Positions 26,282 through 36,250 of a stretch of DNA of 64,000 bases are shown here, piece by piece. The position numbers and the translations under genes are program-made. The first letter of the stretch is position 1. Each line of letters opens with the position of its first letter. A model generated the notes under the pieces. That model was given only the letters and a program-made list of their open reading frames with translations. It had not been told where the DNA came from and did not search any database. Source of the DNA: Bacteroidota bacterium (GTDB lineage Bacteria > Bacteroidota > Bacteroidia > Chitinophagales > Chitinophagaceae); the NCBI GenBank assembly GCA_023415275.1, contig JAEZLJ010000052.1, forward strand, positions 28,268-92,267. Reading direction: 5' to 3'.

Positions 26282-27142
26282 CTACCTCACCAAACTATCT
26301 TTGAATATTACCTTCCTGCTTTGTACATAGCGATATGAAATCCACAAGATACCCGCCACCAATAAGAACACCCAGAGATGCGCCAGGAAAAGCAGGAAGC
26401 TTAGGAAGAACTCCCAGCCATCCCCTATGGCATTCAATAATCTCTTTTGAAAAGGGAGCTCATAACCAGACAACCTATAATTGGCGATCTTTTCTTTGCG
26501 TACCAGGCAGTTTTGAAATAAGGAGATATGCACCAGGCTGTAGGCCACATCGGCATCAATGGCACGGTTGGTAATGCCCTGTTCGATCATAGCGTCATTT
26601 ACATTAATAGTGGGCATTAAACCAACAGCTTTATTACTGCGCCCTGCCTTTATTAAGGCCTGCTGCCTGTTTTCCTGCTTTAAAGTATTTTCCAGGTAGT
26701 CAAGGCTCTTATCCTCTATATGTAATTGGCTGCTTTGTGTAAAATAACCCATATCTGCCATGTTATGCAGGAATATTTCCAGCTGCTCTGAAGGAACTCT
26801 TACAGACAGATCTGCATGAGGCGTATAGGCTGTAACTACCAGTAGAGAATCGTGGGAAAGCATTAATTCTTTTCGCTCCCCTTCTATAGCTTCCAGGTTT
26901 TGATGATAGATCATACCACCCAATTGCCCGGCCAGGGCAGAAACACCCCATGCAGCTTTTTCAACATCATTCACCTTGATATCGATGCTGGCAGTTTTCA
27001 GCAGCTTTACCGAATCACCGGTTAGTCCTGTAATGGAAGTACTGTCCGAAAGGACCTGTGCTATTTCATTGTCTTTGCCATTGTTATGGCAGCTTGTAAC
27101 TATCATGATCAATAGCACCAGAAGGATGGGCAATCGTTTCAT
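26282..27142 (-). CDS. DUF4349-family lipoprotein with C-terminal membrane segment
   Basis: The 286-aa protein has lipobox IVTSCHN. The DUF4349 domain spans about residues 45-225, beginning LLKTASIDIKVNDVEKAAWGV and including DLSVRVPSEQLEIFLHNMADMG with the long helix LDYLENTLKQENRQQAL. A single membrane segment (about 245-270: FFLSFLLFLAHLWVFLLVAGILWI) is followed by a short basic tail. Known members are envelope proteins of uncertain function with a central coiled coil. Transcribed towards yccF with no intergenic space. Confidence 0.88.
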   Translation of the reverse strand: MKRLPILLVLLIMIVTSCHNNGKDNEIAQVLSDSTSITGLTGDSVKLLKTASIDIKVNDVEKAAWGVSALAGQLGGMIYHQNLEAIEGERKELMLSHDSLLVVTAYTPHADLSVRVPSEQLEIFLHNMADMGYFTQSSQLHIEDKSLDYLENTLKQENRQQALIKAGRSNKAVGLMPTINVNDAMIEQGITNRAIDADVAYSLVHISLFQNCLVRKEKIANYRLSGYELPFQKRLLNAIGDGWEFFLSFLLFLAHLWVFLLVAGILWISYRYVQSRKVIFKDSLVR

Positions 27143-27267
27143 ACAAAGGTTTTGTACCTATTGATACCTCCTCCATGAAAAGGTAACCTGGAAAAGTTCT
27201 TAATCTTTTTCATAAAGTCAAATAGTGTTAATTAAAACATATCCAGGTCTTATGGAAACCGGTGAGC

Positions 27268-28068
27268 ATGGCATCTCAATGTAAACCTTGCTGTATGAGG
27301 CTACTTCTGCCTGTACTCATTGCCGGCTGTATGCAGGCAAATGAGCGTCTATCTGATCAACTCCTACTTCCCCTTTCCACCACTAAGGATTCTTTCGTAA
27401 ACTTTAGTAATGATAGCTGGGCCTATTTCCTGCAGCATCTGCCTATAACTAAGGGAGTTATTCTTGATTACCAGGGAAAGCCTGTTGCTAACCAGTCCAA
27501 ACAGGCAGGCATACTCGCTTTTGATGTAGGCAAGCGTGACCTGCAACAATGTGCAGATGGCTTGATGCGACTACGGGCTGAATACCTGTTCGAACAAAGG
27601 AGATACCCGGAAATAGGATTTCATTTCACTAATGGACAATACTATTCCTTCGCTGAATATTGCAATGGACGAAGACCAGTAGCCAAAGGCAATATCATTC
27701 AATACATTAGCGCTGCCCCGGTTCCTGTTTCACACCAGGCTCTCAGGTCCTACCTTGATATTGTGTATACCTGGGCAGGCACCATATCACTATACCATCA
27801 TTTGAAGCCTGCCAGTGATTTTGGTGTAGGTGTAGTAATTATCACTCCCGGAAGCCCGGGCCATTGCTGCATCATTGTGGATGAGAAGATAAATGCAAAA
27901 GGTGAAAGGTTATTTAAGTTAGTGGAAGGCTATACACCTGCACAAACTATGTATATCGTTAGTAATCCCATCAACCCTTCTATCAATCCATGGTATGCAT
28001 TAAAGAAGGGAATCATCACTACAGCCTCTTATCAATTTGAAGATTATGCATTAAGGAAGTTTGAATGA
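27268..28068 (+). CDS. DUF4846-family lipoprotein
   Basis: The ATG at 27268 gives MASQCKPCCMRLLLPVLIAGC with lipobox VLIAGC; an in-frame GTG two codons earlier is less likely. The protein is about 266 aa. The DUF4846 core is recognised from WAYFLQHLPIT, CADGLMRLRAEYL, the F-N-G-xY segment (FTNGQYYSFAEY), ITPGSPGHCCIIVD and VEGYTPAQTMYIVSNP. Conserved Cys, His and Asp residues near GSPGHCCIIVD could be catalytic, but the family's activity is unknown. Divergent from the DUF4349 gene. Confidence 0.88.
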   Translation: MASQCKPCCMRLLLPVLIAGCMQANERLSDQLLLPLSTTKDSFVNFSNDSWAYFLQHLPITKGVILDYQGKPVANQSKQAGILAFDVGKRDLQQCADGLMRLRAEYLFEQRRYPEIGFHFTNGQYYSFAEYCNGRRPVAKGNIIQYISAAPVPVSHQALRSYLDIVYTWAGTISLYHHLKPASDFGVGVVIITPGSPGHCCIIVDEKINAKGERLFKLVEGYTPAQTMYIVSNPINPSINPWYALKKGIITTASYQFEDYALRKFE

Positions 28069-28075
28069 TCATAAC

Positions 28076-28099
28076 AATGCCGGCCATTGGGCCGGCATT
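28076..28099. terminator. Hairpin between convergent genes
   Basis: AATGCCGGC pairs with GCCGGCATT across 6 nt, 7 nt after the DUF4846 stop. The T-tract is short, so it may act as a weak terminator or end-protecting structure for both flanking genes. Confidence 0.6.
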
Positions 28100-28135
28100 T
28101 AATATCATTATATATTTTTCGTTTTTAAGGAACAA

Positions 28136-30145
28136 CTATTCTTCTGTGCCTTTATCAATATTGATCAATGCCCTCCGGTTCATACTTCTTCCATCCGGAT
28201 TGTCTCTTCCATTGATCATTTCCATTTCTACAGGGCAGCAGGCACCAAAGGATTCAAAGCTGATACGGGACGGGTCAATTCCCTTTGCTATCAAATAATC
28301 CGCACAGGATTTGGCACGCCTGTCAGACAGTTTTTTATTGTATTCCACAGAACCTAATCCATCTGTATAACCAGATACCTGTATAGTAGCTTGGGGGTGT
28401 TCCACCAATACATTGTAGATAGAATCCAGTTGGTTGATGGCCCTGTCTTTCAGTTCGCTGCGGTCAAATTCAAAATACACCGTCACCACATTCTCTACCT
28501 TGATCACCAGTTTCTTTTCCAGGCATATAGGTGCATTATATATGGTATCGATCAGCCAGCCCGACTTGCCTCCATCTACTTCCATCTCTGTGGACTTGCC
28601 AGCATATTTATCTTTAGTGGTAATGAATTGCCGCTGGTTGATATCACCAGACAATTCAAATACATAGTTGCCATCTTCACCGGTAGTTGCCGTAAAAGTT
28701 TTACCCGAAGTTTCCTTCATGACCACTTCTGTTCCGGCCAGCGGAGTGTTATCCTTGCAATCCCTCACTACTCCTGATACCAATTTTCTTTTTGGTGTTT
28801 TTGTAACCGCATAAGTTGCCAGGCAGCATTCCGAGCCCCTGTCACTGCTGACCAGGGCATTTGTAAAGAGCGATCCTTTTTCTGAAGCAAAGTAGTAAAT
28901 GTCGTCACGAGATGAATTCACAGGATAACCCATGTTTTCAGGTGCCTGCCAGTTAGCTTCACTTCCTTTAGACGTAAAAAGATCAAAGCCTCCCATACCG
29001 GGTATATGGTCTGAAGCAAACACTAAAGTATTACTGGCAGTATGATAAAAAGGCGCCTGCTCATTACCTGCTGTATTTACCTGGGGCCCTGCATTAACGG
29101 GGGCACCAGCATTGCCATCTGCCTGTAAAGGCGCATACCAGATGTCATAATGCCCTGATCCACCTTTCCTGTCTGAAGCAAAGTACAGGTACTTCCCATC
29201 AGCTGAGCAGAATGGCTGCTTGCTGTTAGATCCTTCCTGGTTTACGGACTCAAGTGGTATTGGTTGACTCCAGCCATTGTCCTTTTTAGTGGCATAGAAT
29301 ATGGAAGCTACAGACTGCCCGTTCTCTTTTTTCCATTGTGTAAAGTAGAGGATGTCACCATTGGGATGGAGGGAGGCTGTTCCCTGGTTCAGGCTATTGT
29401 CCATTCCTTCAATGCTCACAGGTTCCATATTTTGTAAGCTCCCATTTGCCCCAACTGTTTGAAACAACCTGTTATGATAGGGGTTCTTGCCGGGCAGGCT
29501 CACTGAATCCTTTACAGTGCTTGTAACTAAATATCGATCATTGCTGCTGGTTACCGGAGCATACACTGCGGCATCCTGGCCAGAACCTATGGAAAGCTTT
29601 TCTACGTGATACAATATACTATCTGGCCTTGCCTTTTGCTGGGAAATGAAGGCCAGGCGGTCCTTTTCCTTACCGGCTTCCTGCATGAAGGCAGTTCCGG
29701 GATGTTCATTTACAAAACGCTCCAGGCTTTCATTGGCCAGGGCATAATTTTGAAGACTGCGCTGGCACACGGCATACCAATACAAGGCATGAGGGTAGGT
29801 GGCCGGGTCCTGGTCATAACAGGATTTATACAGGGCGGCAGCTTCGTCCCAGTAATTGGCCAGCCTGTAGCTTTCTGCCTGTTTAAATTGAATGGCCAGG
29901 TCATTAACATAGTTGCCTTTACCAGTTCCTTTACTTTTAAAATTCAGCGGGAAATCACTGCTGGTTTGCTTCTTTACAGGATGCAGGTATTGGCCATAAA
30001 GACCTGCAGCGGTGAAGTATTCACCTGCGGCAAAATATTGGTCGGCCAGCGCCAGGTTTTGATTGGCCTGGCTATAGGCCTGTATTCCCAGGGCAGATCC
30101 CGCCAACACCATCAAGGCAGTTTTCTTAACCTTAAGCAAATTCAT
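28136..30145 (-). CDS. PorE-like OmpA-family protein (TPR, PD40 propeller, CarboxypepD_reg, OmpA)
   Basis: The start MNLLKVKKTALMVLAG (30145) gives a signal peptide ending QAYSQ; an in-frame ATG at 30184 is also possible. The protein is about 669 aa. Order: TPR-like helices (about 25-160: ALADQYFAAGEYFTAAGLYGQYL, AESYRLANYWDEAAALYKSCY), a PD40/WD40-type propeller (about 200-440: YLYFASDRKGGSGHYDIW, LVFASDHIPGMGGFDLF), a carboxypeptidase-regulatory domain (about 460-540), and an OmpA peptidoglycan-binding domain (about 555-660: YFEFDRSELKD, VSGYTDGLGS, YNKKLSDRRAKSC). This is the architecture of PorE/SprE-associated T9SS proteins that anchor PorP/SprF and secreted adhesins to peptidoglycan. 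It directly follows porP. Confidence 0.92.
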   Translation of the reverse strand: MNLLKVKKTALMVLAGSALGIQAYSQANQNLALADQYFAAGEYFTAAGLYGQYLHPVKKQTSSDFPLNFKSKGTGKGNYVNDLAIQFKQAESYRLANYWDEAAALYKSCYDQDPATYPHALYWYAVCQRSLQNYALANESLERFVNEHPGTAFMQEAGKEKDRLAFISQQKARPDSILYHVEKLSIGSGQDAAVYAPVTSSNDRYLVTSTVKDSVSLPGKNPYHNRLFQTVGANGSLQNMEPVSIEGMDNSLNQGTASLHPNGDILYFTQWKKENGQSVASIFYATKKDNGWSQPIPLESVNQEGSNSKQPFCSADGKYLYFASDRKGGSGHYDIWYAPLQADGNAGAPVNAGPQVNTAGNEQAPFYHTASNTLVFASDHIPGMGGFDLFTSKGSEANWQAPENMGYPVNSSRDDIYYFASEKGSLFTNALVSSDRGSECCLATYAVTKTPKRKLVSGVVRDCKDNTPLAGTEVVMKETSGKTFTATTGEDGNYVFELSGDINQRQFITTKDKYAGKSTEMEVDGGKSGWLIDTIYNAPICLEKKLVIKVENVVTVYFEFDRSELKDRAINQLDSIYNVLVEHPQATIQVSGYTDGLGSVEYNKKLSDRRAKSCADYLIAKGIDPSRISFESFGACCPVEMEMINGRDNPDGRSMNRRALINIDKGTEE

Positions 30146-30212
30146 GGTAAGGTGGTTTATAGCAAGAGATTGAAAGGCTTTCATAATTAAGAGCTCTGTT
30201 TTGGTACAGGAA

Positions 30213-31238
30213 TTACAAACGCGGACAGCGAATGAAATCAAATATGCTTTTAGTTCCTTTTTTAGGATTGTAAGAAACACTCAGCTCGAAGCTGTTGATG
30301 TTTCTTGATAGGTTGCCCAGGTTGGAAGTGTTCAGGTCATAGCTCACCCCTACCAGGAAGTCACGGTAATCGACACCTACAAATGGGGCAAAGGCATCCT
30401 TGTGACGATAGTATCCTCCGATCATGATATCCGTTTCTTCGTTCACGTTCTTTTGCGCATACAAGCCCAGCATGGTTTCCCTGGCATTCCCTTGCTGCAT
30501 GTAAAGAATATGCGGCACAATATTCAGCCCTTCATCCATATTGAAGCTTACGCCTCCATGTACGTTGTACCTTAATGGTATCTTATTCAGCACATCGCTT
30601 TGCTGAGAGATAATAGGATCTTTTGGACCATTCAGGTGAAAGAAAGATATGCCACCAAATACATTGTAATTTTTATCTTCCGAAGCATCATAGTACAATA
30701 CACCCGCGCCTACATCAAAGGTGGTAGCGGAAGTAGCTGCAAAGCTTTCAGAAGTGGGGTTGGATGCATTATAACCCGTGATAGGATTCCATTGTTCGCC
30801 CCATTTGAATTTGCTTTGATCGATACGGCGGTTGATGACGCCGGGTTGCAGGGCAAACACCAGCCGGTGTTCGAGGTTCTTACCAAACTTCACGCCCGTA
30901 TAGGCAATAGAAGCATAAGCGTTCAGGTAATTGAACCCACCATCTCCGGCGGCCTGGTTCATAAGGTTGGCGCCCAGGTTAATATTTTTTTGGGTGCGGG
31001 TATCAAATGACACCCCTGTAGTGCGATAGGGGTTGCCCACTCCACCCCACTGGCTTCTATAGATGGCTGAAACTCTGTAGTCCCCATTGCCGCTACCGGC
31101 CAGCGCAGGATTCACATACATAGGATATGTATAATTCTGCGTAAAGTGCGGATCTGTCTGCGCTGCCAGGCGGGGCAGGCCGGCCAGCACCAGGCAGGTA
31201 GTGAATAAAGCAGAAAGTTTCATCTTATACGTTTTCAT
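30213..31238 (-). CDS. PorP/SprF-family type IX secretion outer-membrane protein
   Basis: The 341-aa protein has a signal peptide (LSALFTTCLVLAGLPRLAAQ). The family signature follows immediately: DPHFTQNYTYPMYVNPALAG and YRSQWGGVGNPYRT. The remainder is a barrel of about 14 strands (VGVSYDLNTSNLGNL, FELSVSYNPKKG). PorP/SprF proteins are paired with specific giant T9SS cargo carrying type B C-terminal domains and are needed for their secretion or surface attachment. Here the gene lies between the 1653-aa cargo gene and the PorE-like gene, all transcribed the same way. Confidence 0.94.
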   Translation of the reverse strand: MKTYKMKLSALFTTCLVLAGLPRLAAQTDPHFTQNYTYPMYVNPALAGSGNGDYRVSAIYRSQWGGVGNPYRTTGVSFDTRTQKNINLGANLMNQAAGDGGFNYLNAYASIAYTGVKFGKNLEHRLVFALQPGVINRRIDQSKFKWGEQWNPITGYNASNPTSESFAATSATTFDVGAGVLYYDASEDKNYNVFGGISFFHLNGPKDPIISQQSDVLNKIPLRYNVHGGVSFNMDEGLNIVPHILYMQQGNARETMLGLYAQKNVNEETDIMIGGYYRHKDAFAPFVGVDYRDFLVGVSYDLNTSNLGNLSRNINSFELSVSYNPKKGTKSIFDFIRCPRL

Positions 31239-31288
31239 TTTTATTGGATATTTTGATATCCGGGGCCATCAGCCCCGTGCAATTAGTT

Positions 31289-34200
31289 TTATCTTACCAG
31301 TGTGATGGATCCTTTAGTTGAAATTGTTCTGCCATCAGTCATCACCACTTTCATGGCATATACATACACGCCCACAGGCTGTGGCTTTCCTTTGTAAGTG
31401 CCATCCCAACCCTTGGTCTTGCTGTCTATGATAAATATTTCCTGTCCCCACTGGTTGTAGATGTGCATATCCACCTGTGAGATATAGTTACCATACACAA
31501 ACAATTTATCATTCCTGCCATCTCCATTAGGAGAGAACACGTTGGGCACAAATACATCTTTATCCAGCGGGTTCACCGTGATCTCATAGGTTTCAGGCGT
31601 ACCTGCACAACCACCGATGGAAGGTGTAATGGTGATGGTGCTCTTGATAGGTGTATTGCCTTTATTGTTGGCTGTGAATGCAGGAACGTTTCCTGTTCCT
31701 GTAGCAGCAAGTCCTATAGAAGGATTCGAATTGATCCAGGTATAGGTCACTCCCGATGAAGGTGTGCCTGCCACTGTATATGCAGGAAGCAAATCACCAT
31801 CATTAACTGTTGTATCCTTAACAGTATTGACAGTGGCCACAGGCGGAACGGTTACAGTGAACGTAGCATTTGGAGCAGCGCACTGGCCGGCATCTGTAGT
31901 GAATGTGTACACCGCTGAAGCCTGGTTGCTGACCACGGCGGGAGACCAGGTTCCCTTGATACCATTGTTGGAAGTGGTTGGCAATACAGGTACGGTTGAC
32001 CCGGAGCAGATCACTTGTGCTGTTCCAAAATCAAAGGTTGGTGTAAGTATTGGGTTTACGGTAACATTGAATTTTACTGTGCTGATACATTTGCCCGGAA
32101 CATTTACAGGAGTAAACGTATAGATGGCAGAAGCCTGGTTGCTGACAGTGGCAGGGCTCCATGAGCCATTGAGACCATTATCAGATGTAGCCGGCAATAC
32201 TGGCACTGAACTTCCTGTACATATGGTCATAGAAGTACCAAATGCAAATGTGGGAATGGTAATAGGTGTAACATTCAAAGTAAAGGTGGCATTGCCTGAA
32301 GCACATTGTCCTGCTGCGGGGGTAAAGGTATAGGTAGCTGTATTCTGGTCATCTGCTACAGCAGGATTCCATGTACCTGTGATGCCGTTATCAGAGGTTG
32401 TTGGTAATACAGGCCCACCCGATCCAGCACATATGGTCATCGTAGATCCAAAAGCAAATGAAGGTGCCACATTGGGTTTTACTGTCAAAGTAAAGGTGGT
32501 AGCCACAGCGCACTGACCTGCAGTCGGAGTAAATGTGTAAGTGGCTGAATTCTGATCATCTGCCGTAGCTGGATTCCAGCTTCCTGTGATGCCATTATCA
32601 GATACAGCAGGTAATGAAGGCGCACCACTTCCAGCACAGATGGTCATAGATGTACCAAAGGCAAAGGAAGGAGTAATGTTTGGATTTACGGTCACAGTAA
32701 ATGTGGCAGTAATAGCACATTGACCGGCTGATGGTGTAAATGTATAGGTTCCGGAAGCCTGGTTATCAACAGTTGCCGGCGACCAGGTTCCTGCAACCCC
32801 ATTATCAGATGTGGTTGGCAGGGCGGGAACATAAGCACCTGCACAAATGGTCAGTGAAGACCCTATGCTAAATATTGGTATAGTGTTAGGCGAAACCGTT
32901 ACATCAAAACTGGTTGTAGTAGCACACTGACCAGCCGCAGGTGTGAAGACATAGCTTTCTGAAACCTGGTTGTCAACTGTAGCTGGGGACCAGGTACCAT
33001 TGATGCCATTATCGGACGAAGTTGGCAATGCAGGTACAGTGCCTCCTTCGCATACCGTCAGCGAAGTGCCAAAGCTGAACGTAGGAGTGACGTTTGGATT
33101 TACTGTTACTGTAAATGTGGCGCTTACCGCACATTGTCCGGTGGCAGGGGTAAACGTATAAGTTCCTGATGCATTATTATCCACAGTGGCCGGGCTCCAG
33201 GTACCATTGATACCATTATCCGAGGTTCCGGGTAATGCCGGAACCGTACCGCCTGCACAAACAGATAAAGAGGTGCCAAAGGCAAATAAAGGTGAAATAT
33301 TCGGATTCACCGTTACAGTAAATGTAGCCGCTGTGGCACACTGTCCTGCTGCAGGTGTGAAAGTATAAGTGGCGGAAGCCTGGTTGTCAACCGTGGCAGG
33401 ATTCCATGTTCCAGCAATACCATTGTCGGATGTTCCAGGTAAAGTAGGAACAGATCCGCCTGCGCATATGGTCAGGGAAGTGCCAAAAGAAAATAGAGGT
33501 GGTGTATTAGAGTTCACCGACACAGTAAAACTGGTAGTGGTAGCACATTGTCCTGCACCTGGAGTAAAGGTATAGGTAGCACTATTTTGATTATCTACGG
33601 TAGCAGGGCTCCATGTACCAGTAATACCATTAGTTGATGTTCCAGGCAATACAGGCACTGAACCTCCTGCGCAAATAGAAAGTGTTGTACCAAAGGCAAA
33701 TGCAGGTGTTACAATAGGGTTCACGGTTACAGCAAAACTGGCAGTGGTGGCACACTGTCCTGCCGTTGGGGTAAAGGTATAGGTAGCTGAATTCTGATCA
33801 TCTACCACAGCAGGATTCCAGGTACCATTGATGCCGTTGTCTGAAGTCGCTGGCAATGCAGGTACTGTACCCCCGGCGCAGATGGTCAGTGAAGAACCAA
33901 AAGCAAAAGAAGGTGGAATATTTGGAGCTACGGTTACACTAAAGCTGGTATTCACCGCACATTGTCCGGTGGCAGGGGTAAACGTATAAGTGCCTGATGC
34001 ATTATTATCTACCGTAGCGGGGCTCCAGGTACCTGTGATGCCTTCCTGTGAGGTAGCAGGTAAAGCAGGCACAGTTCCTCCCGCACATATATTTAATGAA
34101 GTACCAAAGCTGAATGTAGGTGTTACGTTCGGGTTCACCGTTACAGTGAATGTGGTAGTAACCGCACATTGCTCGGCAGATGGGGTAAAAGTGTAAATGC

Positions 34201-36250
34201 CTGAATTCTGGTTGTCAACGGTGGCCGGGCTCCAGGAACCAGTAATACCATTATCTGATGTAGCGGGCAATGCCGGAACTGCGGCTCCTGCACAAATGGT
34301 CAATGAAGTACCAAAACTGAAGGCAGGTGTGATATTGGGATTGACAGTGACAGTAAAGGTGGTGGTAGTAGCGCATTGTCCTGCACCAGGGGTGAATGTA
34401 TATACAGCGGAAGCCTGGTTGTCAACAACTGCAGGATTCCAGTTACCTGTAATTCCATTATCCGATGTGGTAGGCAATGCAGGCACCGCACCCCCTGCAC
34501 ATATGGTCAATGAGCTGCCAAAACTAAAAGATGGTGGTATATTAGGCGCTACTGTAACTGTAAATGTGGTATTCACAGCGCACTGACCGGCAGTGGGTGT
34601 GAATGTATAGGTAGCTGAATTTTGATTGTCAACTGTAGCGGGGTTCCAGGTGCCTGTAATACCATTATCAGATGTTCCGGGTAATGCCGGAACAGACCCT
34701 CCTGCACAAATATTTAAAGAAGTCCCAAAAGGAAATGAAGGGGTCACATTTGGATTCACCGTAACAGTAAATGTAGCAGTGGTAGCACACTGTCCTGCTG
34801 TAGGTGTAAAAGTATACACACCGGAATTCTGGTTATCTACTGTAGCTGGACTCCAGCTACCTGTAATGCCATTGTCCGAAGTGGTTGGCAAAGTTGGAAC
34901 TGCCTGACCTGCACATATAGTAAGTGAAGAACCAAAGGCAAATGTGGGTGGAATATTTGGTGTAACTGTTACCGTAAATGTTGTTGGGTTGGCGCATTGA
35001 CCTGCATTCGGCGTAAACGTGTAAGTACCTGAATTTTGATTATCCACTACTGCAGGACTCCAGGTGCCACTGATACCATTGGTGGAAGTATTAGGCAATG
35101 CCGGTACAGTTCCTCCTGCACAAATAGTGAGTGAAGTGCCAAAGCTGAACGTAGGTGTCACCTTTGGATTTACTGTAACGGTAATGGTGGTTGGCAATCC
35201 GCACTGTCCTGCATTAGGTGTGAAAGTATAGGTGCCTGAGTTTTGATTATTTATAACAGCAGGATTCCAAGTTCCTGATATACCATTAGTTGAAGTAGTG
35301 GGTAGTACGGGCGCCGTAGAACCAGCACAGAAAGGAGCGATCTTGTTAAACTTAGGTGTAAACAGCGGGTTGGATAAGATCACGCCTGTATTCAGGTCTG
35401 TGTTGCAACCACTGCTTGTAATGGTAAAATCTGAATAGGTGCCTGCATTCAGGCCTGTGATATTCACCTCACCGGCAGCATTAGCTGTTAAATTGAGTGG
35501 TCCTACCGCCACCCCATCATCAGAATAGCTGATGTTGTAAGTAACACCGGTAACAAGACCCTTGATGTTAATAAAACCTTCAGTGCCATTGCACGTGGTT
35601 GGATTATAGCTGGCCAGCTCAGGTGCCTGGATGGAAAAGAAGGCTTTGTAATTGGCACCACCATTATTTAAGGTGATGGTTTCATTACACAAACTGGTGG
35701 AGCTGCCTGAGCCTGTCACATCATAATATATTTCCAGTACATAATTACCGGGTGCATAGGCTGTCAGATTTACCGGGGCATATGGAGTAGTAACGCCATC
35801 CTGTACCACGCGGCTCCATTTCTGGTCACCGGCCACACAACTACCCCCTGAAGGATAGGTTCCTGCAGGGACATTGCAATCATCTGTAAAAGCAAGATCC
35901 ATTGCAGTAAAGCTTCCAGGCACACCTGATTGCGCGTACACCCTGTAATACATATGGGCACTACAAACATTGGATACGCCGAGAGTTTTAAAACTCCCTA
36001 TCTCTCCTCCCCTTAATACAAGCGCCTCAGAATTTTGCGTATAGGCACCAAGGTTGGCATTATTAAATACAAGTCCCGCCGCACCGATCTGGTTGGAACC
36101 GCTACCGGAAGTATTATAATAATCATTGGCACTGCAATTAGTGATCCAGGCTGCAGAAGCGTTGATCCCAAAAGATTGTGCCTGGGTAGTTACACAGAAG
36201 AGGAAGGAAAAAAATAGCGTAATAACGCTACGTAAGGTTCTTGAATTCAT
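31289..36250 (-). CDS. Giant repetitive surface adhesin-like protein with T9SS type B C-terminal domain
   Basis: The 1653-aa protein has a signal peptide (LFFSFLFCVTTQAQ). Residues 25-290 form an N-terminal domain with SGSGSNQIGAAGL and many cysteines. Then come about 17 tandem repeats of about 69 residues, each with TxCAG..VPxLPxTS(D/T)NGI, GxWxPA, YTFTP.AGQC and TFTVTV.P. A segment of about 70 residues precedes the C-terminal gliding-motility domain (VFVPNVFSPNGDGRND, IYNQWGQEIF, KPQPVGVYVYAM). It resembles SprB-type adhesins: exported by T9SS and held at the surface with PorP/PorE partners encoded next to it. Each repeat keeps two Cys, suggesting one disulfide per module. Confidence 0.94.
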   Translation of the reverse strand: MNSRTLRSVITLFFSFLFCVTTQAQSFGINASAAWITNCSANDYYNTSGSGSNQIGAAGLVFNNANLGAYTQNSEALVLRGGEIGSFKTLGVSNVCSAHMYYRVYAQSGVPGSFTAMDLAFTDDCNVPAGTYPSGGSCVAGDQKWSRVVQDGVTTPYAPVNLTAYAPGNYVLEIYYDVTGSGSSTSLCNETITLNNGGANYKAFFSIQAPELASYNPTTCNGTEGFINIKGLVTGVTYNISYSDDGVAVGPLNLTANAAGEVNITGLNAGTYSDFTITSSGCNTDLNTGVILSNPLFTPKFNKIAPFCAGSTAPVLPTTSTNGISGTWNPAVINNQNSGTYTFTPNAGQCGLPTTITVTVNPKVTPTFSFGTSLTICAGGTVPALPNTSTNGISGTWSPAVVDNQNSGTYTFTPNAGQCANPTTFTVTVTPNIPPTFAFGSSLTICAGQAVPTLPTTSDNGITGSWSPATVDNQNSGVYTFTPTAGQCATTATFTVTVNPNVTPSFPFGTSLNICAGGSVPALPGTSDNGITGTWNPATVDNQNSATYTFTPTAGQCAVNTTFTVTVAPNIPPSFSFGSSLTICAGGAVPALPTTSDNGITGNWNPAVVDNQASAVYTFTPGAGQCATTTTFTVTVNPNITPAFSFGTSLTICAGAAVPALPATSDNGITGSWSPATVDNQNSGIYTFTPSAEQCAVTTTFTVTVNPNVTPTFSFGTSLNICAGGTVPALPATSQEGITGTWSPATVDNNASGTYTFTPATGQCAVNTSFSVTVAPNIPPSFAFGSSLTICAGGTVPALPATSDNGINGTWNPAVVDDQNSATYTFTPTAGQCATTASFAVTVNPIVTPAFAFGTTLSICAGGSVPVLPGTSTNGITGTWSPATVDNQNSATYTFTPGAGQCATTTSFTVSVNSNTPPLFSFGTSLTICAGGSVPTLPGTSDNGIAGTWNPATVDNQASATYTFTPAAGQCATAATFTVTVNPNISPLFAFGTSLSVCAGGTVPALPGTSDNGINGTWSPATVDNNASGTYTFTPATGQCAVSATFTVTVNPNVTPTFSFGTSLTVCEGGTVPALPTSSDNGINGTWSPATVDNQVSESYVFTPAAGQCATTTSFDVTVSPNTIPIFSIGSSLTICAGAYVPALPTTSDNGVAGTWSPATVDNQASGTYTFTPSAGQCAITATFTVTVNPNITPSFAFGTSMTICAGSGAPSLPAVSDNGITGSWNPATADDQNSATYTFTPTAGQCAVATTFTLTVKPNVAPSFAFGSTMTICAGSGGPVLPTTSDNGITGTWNPAVADDQNTATYTFTPAAGQCASGNATFTLNVTPITIPTFAFGTSMTICTGSSVPVLPATSDNGLNGSWSPATVSNQASAIYTFTPVNVPGKCISTVKFNVTVNPILTPTFDFGTAQVICSGSTVPVLPTTSNNGIKGTWSPAVVSNQASAVYTFTTDAGQCAAPNATFTVTVPPVATVNTVKDTTVNDGDLLPAYTVAGTPSSGVTYTWINSNPSIGLAATGTGNVPAFTANNKGNTPIKSTITITPSIGGCAGTPETYEITVNPLDKDVFVPNVFSPNGDGRNDKLFVYGNYISQVDMHIYNQWGQEIFIIDSKTKGWDGTYKGKPQPVGVYVYAMKVVMTDGRTISTKGSITLVR
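31825..35360 (-). repeat. Tandem array of about 17 units of about 207 bp inside the adhesin gene
   Basis: The repeats are in frame and mostly 69 codons long, alternating sub-types (for example SFAFGSSLTIC..APNIPP and TFSFGTSLTIC..NPNVTP). The outermost units are the most diverged: the first has FNKIAPFC, the last two have insertions near VPGKC and TTDAGQC. This is the pattern of unequal crossing-over acting most on the array centre. Confidence 0.9.

Noticed and set aside
31764..34907. Many plus-strand open frames antisense to the adhesin gene
   Set aside because: They recur once per repeat with the same sequence, follow from the codon pattern of the Thr/Val/Pro-rich repeats, and lack signals or starts of their own.
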